A stretch of DNA of 64,000 nucleotides, from contig CAWEGR010000004.1 of the NCBI GenBank assembly GCA_963808775.1, forward strand, positions 496,001 to 560,000. Direction: 5' to 3'. Shown piece after piece: positions 35,386 through 44,230 of this stretch; position 1 is the stretch's first letter, and every line of letters begins with the position of its first letter. A program made the position numbers and the translations under genes. Below the pieces are notes generated by a model that worked only from the letters and a program-made list of their open reading frames with translations, did not search any database and had not been told where the DNA came from. Origin of the DNA: JACVRW01 sp963808775. Lineage in GTDB: Bacteria; Actinomycetota; Thermoleophilia; Solirubrobacterales; Thermoleophilaceae.

Positions 35386-37556
35386 CCGGTCTCCGTGGCG
35401 AGCTCACCGCGGCGCTGGCGCTCGCGCAGGAGCCTGACCCGCTCCGCGTTCAGCTCGTCCACCGCCTCGATCAGCTCGCCTTGGTCGTAGTGGTCGGTTG
35501 CAATGAAGCCCACGGGCAGCCCCCGCCTGCGCGCGCACTCGTGTGCCCGCCTCAGTATCACCTTTCGGCGCAGGAAGGGCGCGTTCGCCTCCCTGCGCGG
35601 CGGGACGAGGTCGGCCCAGTGGTTCAGCATCAGGATCGGGCTGTCCGGCGTGCCGCGGTTGCGCGCGCAGCTGAGCTGCTTGATCTTCTGCGCCCCGAGC
35701 GGAGTGTCCTGGACCCACGCGAACCCGTTCATGTACCACGGTGGATCGCCGTCGGCGTCGTTCTCCGTGATCACCATCACCCGCCTGTTCTCGCGCACGA
35801 GCTCCCCGACCGTGGGCAGCGGCTCGTCGCGCTCCAGCGTCATCAGGTAGCGCAGCAGGCCGGCCTCGCGGAAGATCCGCTCGATCTCCCGCGGCGGCAC
35901 GTACGGCTCGAGGAAGAGGACGAGCACCTCGCCGCGGTTCTCCTTCAGGAAGTCGCGGAACTCGGTCAGGACGTCGACCATCTTCGTGGCGCCGAGCTCG
36001 CAGACGTTGTGGCACAGCCACACGTCGCGCTCGCCGCCCTGGAGGTCGCCGGCTCCGATCCGCCCGGCCACCCGCTGGGCGGCCTGAAGCACCTCCGGGG
36101 GCATCGACGCGGCCACCCGGTTGCGGTCGCGTGCCTCGCCCTCGAAGTCGGTGCGCACCTTGCCCTGATCGTCCTCTACACCCCAGTGCGGGTCGATCAG
36201 GAACAGCCGGATGCCGTCCGCGAGCTGGCGCCGGATCGTGCGCCGCTGGTTGGGTATGAACCACCCCGGGCTGTCGGCCGCCGAGAACGAGTTGTGCGTG
36301 CCCGCGAACGCCATCTCGTTGAGCGGCAGCTCGCACAGGGATACCGCGCCATTGCAGGCGCGGGTGGAGCTGCCGGCCACGCGCGTCTCGACCTTCTCGG
36401 CGCTGTCCGTGACCACGATCGCGAGCGCGGCCACGGCCGCCGCGATCACCGTCCCCGCGATCCCCGCCACGACGAAGGCCCGCTTGCGGTTCAGCTCGTG
36501 CCGCCCCTCCGGGACGGTGGTGCCCTGCAGCATCACGAGCAGCTCGGAGACGCCGAAGAAGACCAGGACCGCCCCCAGGATCACGGCCGCCACCTCGACC
36601 GAGAGCTCCGGGTTCAGGACCACGAACACGCCGAGGGCGACCGCGCCGACTCCGCGAAGCGCCTTGCCCCAGCTGCTGGCGGGCTCCCTCGCGAGCCGGC
36701 GCCTTGCGCGCGCGAGGGGGCGCTCCACGTCCTCGGGATCGAGAGCGGCGGCGGCGGCGCCGATCACGAGCCCGCCGAGCGCGAGCAGGAACGCCCAGCT
36801 GATCAGGTCGCCGGCGAAGGCGTCGATCAGACCCTCGACCGCGTCGCGCACCTCGTCGTCGGTCAGCTCGTCCTCGCCGTAGACACCGGCGAGCGTGCGC
36901 GCGCGCAGCACGATCAGGACGATCGCGAGCACGGCGCCGGACGTGCCGGCGGCGAGGCCCACGCGCAGCACTCCGATGCGCCTGTCGGGAGCGAGTGCGA
37001 CCGCGCCGATCAGCATCAGCAGCGCCACGAACGGCAGCACGATGCCGAGCACGCGCACGTCCTCCGCGAAGTCGAGCGCACGGGTTGCGAAGTCCCGCTC
37101 TCGCAGGCGGGCGAGGTCCGGGGCGATGTCCGTCGGAATCTGGTTCGCGACCTTGGGGGAGACGGAGCGCAGTCCGAACTCGACCAGCTTCGCCACGTCG
37201 CCGATGTCGAAGAGCGCGTTCTCCTTCTCCCGCACGAAGAAGACGCGGTTCGCCTCGAGCGCGGCCCGGCGGAAGATCACCCGGAACGGCTCGGAGTCGA
37301 TCACCACTCCCACGACCGACTCGAGGAGCGGACGCGCCGCAACCAGATCGCCGCTCCCTCGGTCGATCAGGGCGACGACGATCTCGCGCTGCACGACCTT
37401 GCGCACGCCGTCGTCCTCGAGCGCGACCAGCGCCCGATCGGCGAACGCCTCGCGGTCGACGATCTCGTTGCGGACGTACAGCGCGACCATCCCCGCCACC
37501 AAGATGACCGCACCCAGAACAGCGAGGGTGACGCTGAGTACCGATCTGGTGCGCAC
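35382..37556 (-). CDS. Membrane protein with PI-PLC-like phosphodiesterase domain
   Basis: 724 residues. The N-terminal ~390 residues contain a helix at 8-28, an extracytoplasmic part, and about six further membrane helices. A Cys-flanked linker (about 405-420) leads to a PLC-like phosphodiesterase domain with EMAFAGTHNSFSA (first catalytic His) and VWLCHNVCELGATKM (second His), then VLVLFLEPYVPP. Such domains cleave phosphodiesters by a His-His mechanism. The position at the head of an operon with a glycosyltransferase and a deacetylase suggests action on a glycolipid or wall polymer outside the membrane. GTG start. Confidence 0.82.
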   Translation of the reverse strand: MRTRSVLSVTLAVLGAVILVAGMVALYVRNEIVDREAFADRALVALEDDGVRKVVQREIVVALIDRGSGDLVAARPLLESVVGVVIDSEPFRVIFRRAALEANRVFFVREKENALFDIGDVAKLVEFGLRSVSPKVANQIPTDIAPDLARLRERDFATRALDFAEDVRVLGIVLPFVALLMLIGAVALAPDRRIGVLRVGLAAGTSGAVLAIVLIVLRARTLAGVYGEDELTDDEVRDAVEGLIDAFAGDLISWAFLLALGGLVIGAAAAALDPEDVERPLARARRRLAREPASSWGKALRGVGAVALGVFVVLNPELSVEVAAVILGAVLVFFGVSELLVMLQGTTVPEGRHELNRKRAFVVAGIAGTVIAAAVAALAIVVTDSAEKVETRVAGSSTRACNGAVSLCELPLNEMAFAGTHNSFSAADSPGWFIPNQRRTIRRQLADGIRLFLIDPHWGVEDDQGKVRTDFEGEARDRNRVAASMPPEVLQAAQRVAGRIGAGDLQGGERDVWLCHNVCELGATKMVDVLTEFRDFLKENRGEVLVLFLEPYVPPREIERIFREAGLLRYLMTLERDEPLPTVGELVRENRRVMVITENDADGDPPWYMNGFAWVQDTPLGAQKIKQLSCARNRGTPDSPILMLNHWADLVPPRREANAPFLRRKVILRRAHECARRRGLPVGFIATDHYDQGELIEAVDELNAERVRLLRERQRRGELATETG

Positions 37557-37577
37557 CGGGATGTACCGTACGGGATC

Positions 37578-38337
37578 GTGACCCCGCCGCTCGCCGAGAT
37601 CTTGATCGAGTTCGAGACGGGCAACGACTTCCTATCCGAGGATGGCGCGCAGTCCGGGCTGATCATGCTCGCGTCGATGCTGCTCTCGTTTCTCGCCATA
37701 CGGGCGAGCACGCGGCTCATGCGGAGCCCGAAGGTGCCGTGGTGGCCGGGCAGCATCACGCCCGGCGGACTGCACGTGCACCACCTCGTCTTCGGGATCG
37801 TGATGATGCTGATCGCGGGGTTCGTGATGGCGCTTCCAGCCGGCGAACCCGTGGTTCGACATCATGGCCGCCACGTTCGGAATCGGCGCGGGCCTGACGC
37901 TCGACGAGTACGCCCTCTGGCTGCACCTCGACGACGTCTACTGGGCCGAGGAGGGCAGGCGCTCCGTCGATGCGGTTCTGATCGCCGCGATCGCGGGCGG
38001 CCTGCTGCTGCTCGGCTTCGTACCGGTCGCCACCGGCGACAGCCTGCCGGTCATCATCCTCACGGTTCTCGTCACGCTGGCGATCTCGGGAGTGGCGATC
38101 TTCAAGGGCAAGTTCTTCATGGGGGTCGCCGGCATGCTGTTCCCGCTGATCGGGCTGATCGGCGCCATCCGGCTGGCGAAACCCGACAGCCCCTGGGCAA
38201 GGCGCTTCTACAAGCCGGGCAGCAAGAAGCTCGCCAAGTCGGAGAAGCGCTACGAGCGCCACACGCGGCGCTATCAGTCGTTTCAGGACAAGGTCGCTGG
38301 GGCGCCCAGCCTTCCGGCCGGTCAGGACGAGGCCTGA
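37578..38337 (+). CDS. Multi-spanning membrane protein, unknown function, one frame break
   Basis: About 252 residues and six predicted membrane helices. The first half has GLIMLASMLLSFLAIRA and the unusual His-rich PGGLHVHHLVFGIVMM; the second half opens with MAATFGIGAGLTLDEYALWL and ends in a basic cytoplasmic tail. The frame shifts near 37828-37834, where one base is inserted (…ATG GCG C-TTC CAG…). Conserved His, Asp and Glu residues around membrane borders suggest metal or proton binding, but I recognise no family. GTG start, only 21 bp from the divergent PLC-like gene. Confidence 0.65.
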
Positions 38338-38507
38338 CGCTCTGGTGGGGCGGTGCGGCGCTACTGGCGATCGTCGGCCTGGCGCTGAGCCCCTCGCGCG
38401 CCGCCGCCGACTCCTATGTGTACGCCGCGAATCTCGGCGGGTCCTCGCTCTCTCAGTACGGCATGGGGCCCGGCGGGGCGCTGAGCCCGAAGAGCCCGCT
38501 GCGCTGA
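38334..38507 (+). pseudogene. Truncated N-terminus of a YVTN-type beta-propeller lactonase
   Basis: The reading CTG ACG CTC onward encodes a signal peptide (AALLAIVGLALSPSRAAA) and one repeat, DSYVYAANLGGSSLSQY followed by MGPGGALSPKSP, the hallmark of lactonase-like beta-propeller proteins. A stop follows directly, so only about 57 of the several hundred residues expected remain, and the fprA gene ends 7 nt later on the other strand. The CTG lies in a CTGA overlap with the previous stop, suggesting a lost ATGA/GTGA start. Confidence 0.55.
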
Positions 38508-38513
38508 GGCCGC

Positions 38514-39932
38514 TCAGCGCGGGGCCGGCTCCGAGGCGCGCGCCGCCTCGAGCAGGTCCTCGAAGGAGCAGAGCTTCACGCGCGGACGGCCCTGGGGCTC
38601 GCCGGCGGAGCGCTCCGAGTCGTCGATCGCCTGCCAGCCCGCATAGGACACGGCGTCCGGGCGGCGCTCGGCGATCAGCGCGTCGAGCGAGTCCCGATCC
38701 GGGTCGGCCGGGTCGAGCAGCCGGCCGGCGTCGAGGTCCTCGAGCAGCACGTCGACGGTCTCCTGCGCGTCGCGCTTGTTCGTTCCGATGATCCCGGTCG
38801 GCCCGCGCTTGATCCAGCCCACCGCGTACTCGCCCGTGACCTGTTCACCTCCGTCCATCACACGCCCGCGGTCGTTCGGGATCACGGCGTGCGCCTCGTC
38901 GAACGGGACGTCCTCGAGCGCCGTGCCGCGGTAGCCGATCGAGCGGAACACGAGCCCGGCGGGGATGTCCTCGACCTGGTCGGTCGGGCGCGGGCGGATC
39001 TGGCCGCGCTCGTCCTCGGCCAGCTCGTTGCGCTGGATGCGGACCCCCTCGACCCTGTCGTCGCCGAGGATCTCGACCGGCGAGACGAGGAAGCGCAGCA
39101 CGATGCGGCGGCGCTTGCCGGCCGGGTCGCGCCTCGAGTACCCGTCGATGATCGTGACGTTCTTCTTCGCCGTCCCGTGCGCGGCGTCCGACTCGATGAA
39201 GGCGCGCGAGAGCGGGTCGAGCTCGGCCTCGCCGGGGTCGACGAACACGTCGGCGTCCGTCATCTCCCCCAGCTCGAGCAGCTCCGGGTTCGTGAAGGCC
39301 GCCTGCGCCGGGCCGCGGCGGCCGAGCACCACGATCTCGCGGACGTTCGACTCGGCGAGCGCCTCGAGCGCGTGGTCCGCCACGTCCGTGCACGCGAGCT
39401 CCTCGCGCGTCAGGGCGAGCATGCGCGCCACGTCCGCCGCCACGTTGCCGTTCCCCACGACCACGGCGGTCTCGACCGAGAGGTCGAACTCGAGATCGCG
39501 GTAATCGGGGTGGCCGTTGTACCAGGCCACGAACTCCGTGGCGGCCCAGCTCCCGGCCAGGTCCTCTCCCGGGATGCCCATGCGCCTGTCGGTCTGCGCC
39601 CCGATCGCGTAGATCACGGCGTGGTAGCGCTCGGTCAGGTCATCGTGCGTGAGGTCGCGACCCAGCTCGACGTTGCCGTAGAAGCGGAACTCCGGGTGCT
39701 CGGCGGTCTTCTCGTAGACGCGCGAGACGGCCTTGATGTTCGGGTGGTCGGGCGCCACGCCTCCGCGCACGAGGCCCCACGGCGTGGGCAGCCGGTCGAA
39801 CACGTCGACCTGGGCGACGAGATCCGGGTGCGACTTCGCCTTCAGCAGGTGCCCTGCCGCGTAGAAGCCGGACGGCCCGGAGCCGATAATCGCCACGCGG
39901 AGCGGGTTCTCGGGGGTGCCGATCGCTGCCAT
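38514..39932 (-). CDS. fprA: Ferredoxin/adrenodoxin-type NADP+ reductase
   Basis: 472 residues, similar in plan to mycobacterial FprA. The FAD-binding GxGxxG is VAIIGSGPSGFYAAGHLL at about 13-30; LPTPWGLVRGGVAPDHPNIK is the family signature; the NADP site is VVGNGNVAADVARML. The C-terminal region has WIKRGPTGIIGTNKRDA. It passes electrons from NADPH to ferredoxins, for example for P450 or iron-sulfur assembly. A monocistronic gene by spacing. Confidence 0.93.
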   Translation of the reverse strand: MAAIGTPENPLRVAIIGSGPSGFYAAGHLLKAKSHPDLVAQVDVFDRLPTPWGLVRGGVAPDHPNIKAVSRVYEKTAEHPEFRFYGNVELGRDLTHDDLTERYHAVIYAIGAQTDRRMGIPGEDLAGSWAATEFVAWYNGHPDYRDLEFDLSVETAVVVGNGNVAADVARMLALTREELACTDVADHALEALAESNVREIVVLGRRGPAQAAFTNPELLELGEMTDADVFVDPGEAELDPLSRAFIESDAAHGTAKKNVTIIDGYSRRDPAGKRRRIVLRFLVSPVEILGDDRVEGVRIQRNELAEDERGQIRPRPTDQVEDIPAGLVFRSIGYRGTALEDVPFDEAHAVIPNDRGRVMDGGEQVTGEYAVGWIKRGPTGIIGTNKRDAQETVDVLLEDLDAGRLLDPADPDRDSLDALIAERRPDAVSYAGWQAIDDSERSAGEPQGRPRVKLCSFEDLLEAARASEPAPR

Positions 39933-39971
39933 CGGGGGCCGCGACTCTAGCGACGGCGCGCCGAGATCCGG

Positions 39972-40781
39972 CTACGGGAGAACGCGCAGACGCGCGGAGC
40001 GAGTCGGGTCGGAGCGGAACTTGCGGCGCTCGCGCGCGACCACGAACCAGCGGTATCCGAAGGCCTTGCCCTCGTACGAGAACGGGGCGTCGGCCGGGAT
40101 CTCGAACGTCACCTCCTGCCTCGGAAGCGCGGGGTCGAAGCCCGGCCAGTCCTCGTAGACCGTCTTCGCGCGCCGCTCCTGGCGCAGCTCGCGATCGGAG
40201 TTCCTGTACTCGACGAGATGGTCGGCCTGGCACATGAGCCCGAGCTCGATCTCGTCGCGGTCGGCCGACGGCTTCTCGAGCCCGATCATCACGTTGACGC
40301 TCTCACCGCGCCGCAGCGACCAGCGGTCGGGCTCCATCGTCAGGTCCCAGCCGCCCCCGGATTCCTTCACCTCGCCGGGCTCGCCGCCGGGCTCCGGCCC
40401 GGTCCAGCTCGCCGACTCGTCCACGGGGATCGAGTGGGTCGTCGTCTTGTCGAGCCCGCTCTCGATGTCGGCCTCGGTGACGATCGACCAGGCGAGCTCG
40501 CCGACGTCCGGCTCCTCCCGGTTCGGCAGCGCGTCAGGCGGCAGGTGCAGCTCGAACGGGATCCGGTCGCCGACCTGCACCGGACCCTCGTGGAGCGGCT
40601 CCGCGGCGTCGAAGGTCTCGGCGCCGGACATGTTCTGCGAGCGGTCGACGTACTTCAGGTAGGCGTCGAGCCGGCGCAGGTTCTCGACGGGCTCGGTCAC
40701 CTCGATGGCTCCGGTGACGGCGTCGCCGGGGCCGTAGCTCTCTTTGTCGAAGCGCGGGACGAGCCGAGGCGCGTGCTTCAC
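39972..40781 (-). CDS. Hypothetical protein with an arrestin/Spo0M-like fold
   Basis: 269 residues, no signal peptide or membrane helix. The opening PRFDKESYGPGDAVTGAIEV is typical for arrestin-like beta-sandwich domains, and a second beta-rich half begins near residue 150 (RWSLRRGESVNVMIGLEKP). I infer two beta-sandwich domains as in arrestin or Spo0M, but the similarity is weak. The gene is 11 nt from the RDD-protein gene, which is transcribed in the same direction, so they may be co-expressed. Confidence 0.65.
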   Translation of the reverse strand: MKHAPRLVPRFDKESYGPGDAVTGAIEVTEPVENLRRLDAYLKYVDRSQNMSGAETFDAAEPLHEGPVQVGDRIPFELHLPPDALPNREEPDVGELAWSIVTEADIESGLDKTTTHSIPVDESASWTGPEPGGEPGEVKESGGGWDLTMEPDRWSLRRGESVNVMIGLEKPSADRDEIELGLMCQADHLVEYRNSDRELRQERRAKTVYEDWPGFDPALPRQEVTFEIPADAPFSYEGKAFGYRWFVVARERRKFRSDPTRSARLRVLP

Positions 40782-40791
40782 GCGCGCGAGC

Positions 40792-41821
40792 CTAACCGAG
40801 CTGGCGGTCCTCGCGCGAGTCGTCCTCTGCCTCGGTCTCCTCCATCAGGAGGTCCATGGCGGAGACCGTCTCGACGGACTTGACCACGACGGGCTCCTCG
40901 TCCTCCGGCGCCTCGTCCACGGGCTCCTCCGCGACGGGCTCCGGCGCGGGAAGCGGCACCGGCTCCTCCGCCGACCTCGACGGGCTGCGGGACCGGCACG
41001 GCGGCGGCCGCGACGTCAGCGGCGAGCTCCTTGAGGGAGGGCGTGACGATGTCCTCCGGGCTCGTCCCCGGCAGCGGCTCGGTGGGAGCGGACTCGACGG
41101 CCGGGTCGTAGCCGAGCGCGGGCGGCTCGGGCTCGGCCTCGACGACCGGCTCGGGCTCGGCCTCGACGACCGGCTCGGGCTCGGGCTCGACGACCGGCTC
41201 GGGCTCGGGCTCGACAACCGGCTCGGGCTCGGCCTCGACGACCGGCTCGGGATCGAACGGCTTCAACTCGGGCACCGGCGGCGCCTCCGGCAGGCTGATG
41301 CCGCCGGGGTGCGGAGCGGGATCGTCCTGGACGACGGGCTCCGGCATGACCACCGCGGGGGTGACCAGCGGCGCCGCGGCGCGGGCGTCGACCACGATCG
41401 TGCCGGCCGCCATGTCGCCGAGCCGCTGGCGGCGCTGCCCCGACAGGAGCATCGCCACGAGGCCGACGAGGTAGAGGAACAGGCCGTCGATCACCCTGAG
41501 GATCGTGCGGACGAAGATCTCGCGCATGTCGGCATGGCTGCCGTCGGCGCGCACCACGCGCAGGCCCATCGCGCGCTTGCCGAGCGTCTGGCCGCCTCCG
41601 CTCTCGCACGCGAAGTAGTAGTAGAGCGCCCAGCCGAGCACCACCACCCCGAGCGCCGGCGTGAACTCGGCGTCGCCGCCGCCGAGCGCTCCGGCGGCGA
41701 AGAAGATGACGACCGCGCCCGCGGCGAGCACGAGCAGGTCGATGACGCCTGCAAGCACCCGGCGGTTGTCGAGCTGCGGGCCGGTCGCAGGCATGGCTGA
41801 GGCGTGGGCGATCGCGTTCAT
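40792..41821 (-). CDS. RDD-family membrane protein with acidic Pro/Glu repeat tail, one frame break
   Basis: The first ~150 residues are an RDD domain: RRVLAGVIDLLVLAAGAVV with the Arg and Asp of the family name, GQTLGKRAMGLRVVRADG, and a third helix near 115-135. The rest is a cytoplasmic, acidic tail built on five copies of an 8-residue VV-E/A-E-P-E-P unit. The frame breaks near 40965-40972 (one extra G), after which the tail continues EEPVPLPAPEPVAEEPV and ends in MEETEAEDDSREDRQLG. Function unknown; RDD proteins are linked to ion or osmolyte transport. Confidence 0.8.
41124..41243. repeat. Five tandem 24-bp repeats coding the acidic tail
   Basis: Five adjacent 24-bp units of the form GGCTCGGGCTCGGCCTCGAC followed by GACC, with only two variable positions (GGC/CGG at 13-15 and one A for G in the fourth copy), plus a partial sixth copy. 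Translated on the minus strand each gives an eight-residue V-V-E-A/P-E-P-E-P unit of the RDD protein. Copy number is likely to vary between strains. Confidence 0.9.
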
Positions 41822-41869
41822 CCCTCTCTCAATCGGCAGGCACGCGACGCTGCATTAGGGCGGAGCGCG

Positions 41870-43403
41870 ATGATCCGGCAGGTGGAGCGGGTTGCCGTCG
41901 TCGACATGGGCTCGAACTCATGGCGCCTCGTGGTCTACGGATACGAGCCGGGGACCCCGTGGTGGAGCCTCGTGGACGAGATCCGGGAGGCCGTCCGCAT
42001 CGGCGCGGGCGTCGGCTCGCACGGCCCGCTCCGGCCCGACCGCATCGACCTCGCGCTGCACACCGCGGCGGTGTTCGCCTCCTTCTGCCGCGCCCGCGGG
42101 ATCGACCGCGTCGAGTCCGTGGCCACGAGCGCGATCCGCGACGCCGCGAACGGCGACGAGCTGCTCGCCGCGATCCGCGAGCACACCGGCCTCGAGGCGC
42201 GGGTGATCAGCGGCAGGGAGGAGGCGCGCTACGGCTGGCTCGCGATCGCCAACTCGACCACGATCGAGGACGGCTTCGGCCTCGACATGGGCGGCGGCAG
42301 CATTCAGGCGCTGCGCATCGACGGGCGCCGGCTCGAGGCATCCGAGTCGCTCCCGCTCGGATCGGTGCGGGTCAGCGAGGAGTTCCTGCCCGGCGAGAAG
42401 GCGACCGCGAAGGGCATGAAGGCGCTGCGGCGCCGCGTCGCGGACGAGCTCGGCGAGCTCGGCTGGTGGGGCGAGGGCGGGCGCATCGTCGGCATCGGCG
42501 GCACCATCCGCAACCTCGCGGCCGCGGCCATGAAGCGCATGGACGTCCCGCCGCTCGACGTCCAGGGCTTCCGGCTCGAGCGCGACGCGCTCGAGGCGCT
42601 GATCGAGGAGCTCGCCGATCGCCCGGCGTCGAAGCGCGGGAGCGTCAGCGGCATCAAGCCCGACCGCGGCGACGTGATCCTGGGCGGCGCGCTTGTGCTC
42701 ACCGCCGCGCTCGACGAGGGCGGCTTCGACTCGATCGAGGTCACGGAGGCGGGCCTGCGCGAGGGCATCTTCTTCGACAGCCTGCTCGGCGAGCGCGAGC
42801 TGTTCATCGACGTGCGCGAGGAGTCGGTCGAGAACCTCGCCCACCGCTTCGAGGGCGATGCCGAGCACGTTCATCACGTGGCGACGCTCTCGCTCTCGAT
42901 GTTCGACGGCCTGCGCGCGGCCGGGCTGCACGACCTCGGCGACGCTGAGCGCGAGCTGCTCTGGGCCGCCTGCGTCCTGCACGACATCGGCACGGCGATC
43001 GACTACGACGACCACCACCGCCACTCCCAGTACCTGATCACGAGCAGCGGCCTGCCGGGCTACGAACCGCGCGAACTGGTGCTGATCGGGCTGATCGCGC
43101 GCTACCACCGCAAGGGCTGGCCGGATGCGTCGGAGCTCGGCGACCTCGCCGAGGCGGGCGACGAGCGGCGGCTGCTCCTGCTGTGCGCCGTGATCCGGCT
43201 CGCCGAGCAGTTCGAGCGCAGCCGCGACCGGACGATCCGCGAGGTGGGCGTGGCCGCCTCGAACGGAGCCGTCGAGCTGCGCGCGCAGACGCGGCCCGGC
43301 GCCGACGCGAGCGTCGACATCTGGTCGGCGCGCCGGAACGCCGACCTGCTCGCGGAGGCGGTCGGCCGGCCCGTCGAGGTGGAGGAGGCGGGCGCCGCGC
43401 TAG
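41870..43403 (+). CDS. ppx: Ppx/GppA exopolyphosphatase with HD domain
   Basis: About 511 residues. The ASKHA phosphatase part has VAVVDMGSNSWRLVVYGY and DGFGLDMGGGSIQAL (phosphate-binding loops) and VGIGGTIRNLAAAAM. From about residue 320 an HD-type domain follows with AACVLHDIGTAIDY and the His pair HHRHSQYL. It cleaves polyphosphate or (p)ppGpp. The ATG has GGAG 5 nt upstream. In the annotated frame there is no stop for another 2.2 kb; a TAG at 43401-43403 one frame over gives the expected C-terminus if one base is inserted near 43385-43395, so I end the gene there. Confidence 0.82.
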
Positions 43404-43411
43404 AGGCGCCG

Positions 43412-44215
43412 CTACGCGAGCCGGGTCTCGAGCACGCCGAGCGTGGGCGAGCTGATGATCACCTCGTCGCCCGCCGCGAGCCAGACGCGCGGATCGCGAA
43501 GACTGCCCACACCCGCCGGGGTGCCGGTCGAGACCACGTCGCCCGGCTCGAGCGTCATCAGCATCGACAGGTAGGCCACGAGCGCGGGGACGGAGTGCAC
43601 GAGGTCGGCCGTCGAGCCCTCCTGCATCGTCTCGCCGTTCAGGGTGAGCGAGAACTCGATCGCGTCGTGCCGCCCGGCCTCGTCGGGGGTCACGAGCGCG
43701 GGGCCGAACGGCGCCGAGCCGTCGAACACCTTGCCGGGCATCCACTGCGGCGTCTTGAACTGGTAGTCGCGGGCCGAGAGGTCGTTGAGAAGCGAGTACG
43801 CGGCCACATGCTCGAGCGCGCGCTCCTCCGGCACGTCCTTCGCCCGGCGGCCGATGACGAATGCCACCTCGGCCTCGTAGTCGACCCTGCTCCAGGCCGG
43901 CAGGGGCACGCTTGCGCCCGGAGCCGCGAGGGCGTTCGGCCATTTGGCGAAGAACGTCGGCAGCTTCGGCGCCTCCGCCCCCTGCTCGCGCGCGTGCGCG
44001 TGGTAGTTCTGGCCGATGCAGATCAGCTTGCCCGGCGAGCCGAGCGGGGGCAGCAGCTCGGCCTCGGTGATGAGCACCCCCTCCCCACCCGGGTCGGACG
44101 CCGGCAGCCCGTCGGCGATCAGCTCGTCGAGGCTGCGGTCGTAGGGGTAGGCGCGCCCGTCGCGCGCGAGCGCCGCGCGCGGGCCGTCGTCTGTGGAGAT
44201 GCTCACGAACCTCAT
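43412..44215 (-). CDS. Fumarylacetoacetate hydrolase family enzyme
   Basis: 267 residues. The C-terminal FAH domain begins with LICIGQNYHAHAREQGAE and has the metal-binding Glu residues in VDYEAEVAFVIGRRAKDV, the SARDYQFKTPQWMPGKVFDG block and DVVSTGTPAGVGS. The family hydrolyses or decarboxylates acylpyruvates such as fumarylpyruvate or oxaloacetate. It lies between two plus-strand genes with 8 nt and 15 nt spacers and is transcribed alone. Confidence 0.9.
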   Translation of the reverse strand: MRFVSISTDDGPRAALARDGRAYPYDRSLDELIADGLPASDPGGEGVLITEAELLPPLGSPGKLICIGQNYHAHAREQGAEAPKLPTFFAKWPNALAAPGASVPLPAWSRVDYEAEVAFVIGRRAKDVPEERALEHVAAYSLLNDLSARDYQFKTPQWMPGKVFDGSAPFGPALVTPDEAGRHDAIEFSLTLNGETMQEGSTADLVHSVPALVAYLSMLMTLEPGDVVSTGTPAGVGSLRDPRVWLAAGDEVIISSPTLGVLETRLA

Positions 44216-44230
44216 CGGGTCAGGGAGCGT

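Noticed and set aside
41124..41243. CRISPR-like array
   Set aside because: The repeats are directly adjacent without unique spacers and are in frame within a coding region.
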